DNA of 64,000 nt, taken from contig JAINUG010000053.1 in assembly GCA_029706075.1 (NCBI GenBank), positions 868,001 to 932,000 on the forward strand. The letters are read 5' to 3'. Each line of letters starts with the position of its first letter. Positions within the stretch are counted from its first letter, which is position 1. Below, one piece after another: positions 63,955-64,000 of this stretch. The DNA comes from Aldrovandia affinis (taxonomy: Eukaryota > Chordata > Actinopteri > Notacanthiformes > Halosauridae). The notes beneath the pieces are model-generated. The model had not been told where the DNA came from. It did no database searches and saw nothing but the letters and a program-made list of their open reading frames with translations. Both the position numbers and the translations under genes were made by a program.

Positions 63955-64000
63955 AGTGATAACCAGGTGGTCGGAGAAGGTGAGGTCAGAGCTGGTCAGG

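Larger units (their letters stand above)
61720..64000 (-). mobile_element. L2-clade LINE, partial at the window end
   Basis: The 3' end lies near 61720, with a tail (minus strand) containing AAGTGTCTTTGAGTATTTAG and AAAGCGCTATAGAAATATGA. It differs from the other two L2 tails. Reverse transcriptase and linker frames cover 62443-63954, and the 5' part with the endonuclease lies beyond 64000. Frames shift several times. Confidence 0.85.

Overview
The window reads as vertebrate, most likely teleost fish, nuclear DNA. The evidence is the repeat content: L2, CR1-like and L1/Tx1-like LINEs, tRNA-derived SINEs ending in the common fish tail GTCGCTCTGGATAAGAGC, many Tc1-like transposons, piggyBac, hAT and Harbinger elements, a BEL/Pao retrotransposon and several gypsy-type LTRs. 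The species cannot be told from the sequence. I see no intact host gene, no functional tRNA or rRNA gene and no CRISPR array. Almost everything is transposable-element DNA, much of it nested.

Layout. 1-8 kb: SINE copies, a solo LTR with a 4-bp target duplication, a Tc1 fragment, a CR1-like LINE 3' end, and a piggyBac element with TTAA ends that carries a nested L2 LINE. 8.3-12.3 kb: broken coding blocks of a multicopy fish gene family of unknown function (called here block B followed by block A), with block B split by a Tc1 element. 12.3-20.2 kb: an L1-like LINE carrying five younger insertions (two SINEs, a solo LTR, a complete two-LTR element and a hAT hairpin). 20.2-24.3 kb: a Tc1 element, then a second B-then-A copy of the same gene family and a short tandem array. 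24.3-25.8 kb: a Harbinger-like element with a broken Myb-like ORF. 26.5-33.6 kb: a decayed hAT transposon on the minus strand, split by a nearly full-length L2 LINE. 34.1-34.6 kb: C-terminal block of the same gene family. 35.6-44 kb: MITEs, two more piggyBac copies, a gypsy integrase remnant and a Tc1 element with insertions. 44.9-48.1 kb: a solo LTR with a duplicated core, a nearly intact Tc1-like element and fragments. 48.6-56.7 kb: an almost intact BEL/Pao retrotransposon with one frameshift. 57-64 kb: Tc1 fragments, SINEs, a hairpin MITE, an orphan LTR and a second L2-clade LINE that runs off the window.

The most unusual object is the element at 14581-18026. It has two near-identical LTRs, a 4-bp duplication, a primer-site-like sequence and a polypurine tract, but no gag, protease, reverse transcriptase or integrase. 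Its interior encodes an intronless coiled-coil protein, part of which strongly resembles GRIPAP1 (GRASP-1), an endosomal GRIP1-associated host protein. It looks like a non-autonomous LTR retrotransposon that captured a spliced host mRNA.

No genes here form an operon or pathway. The logic is one of nested insertion: the L1 is older than its five passengers, the piggyBac is older than the L2 inside it, the hAT is older than its L2, and the gene-family block B is older than its Tc1. Family names come from recognising motifs by eye; no database search was run.
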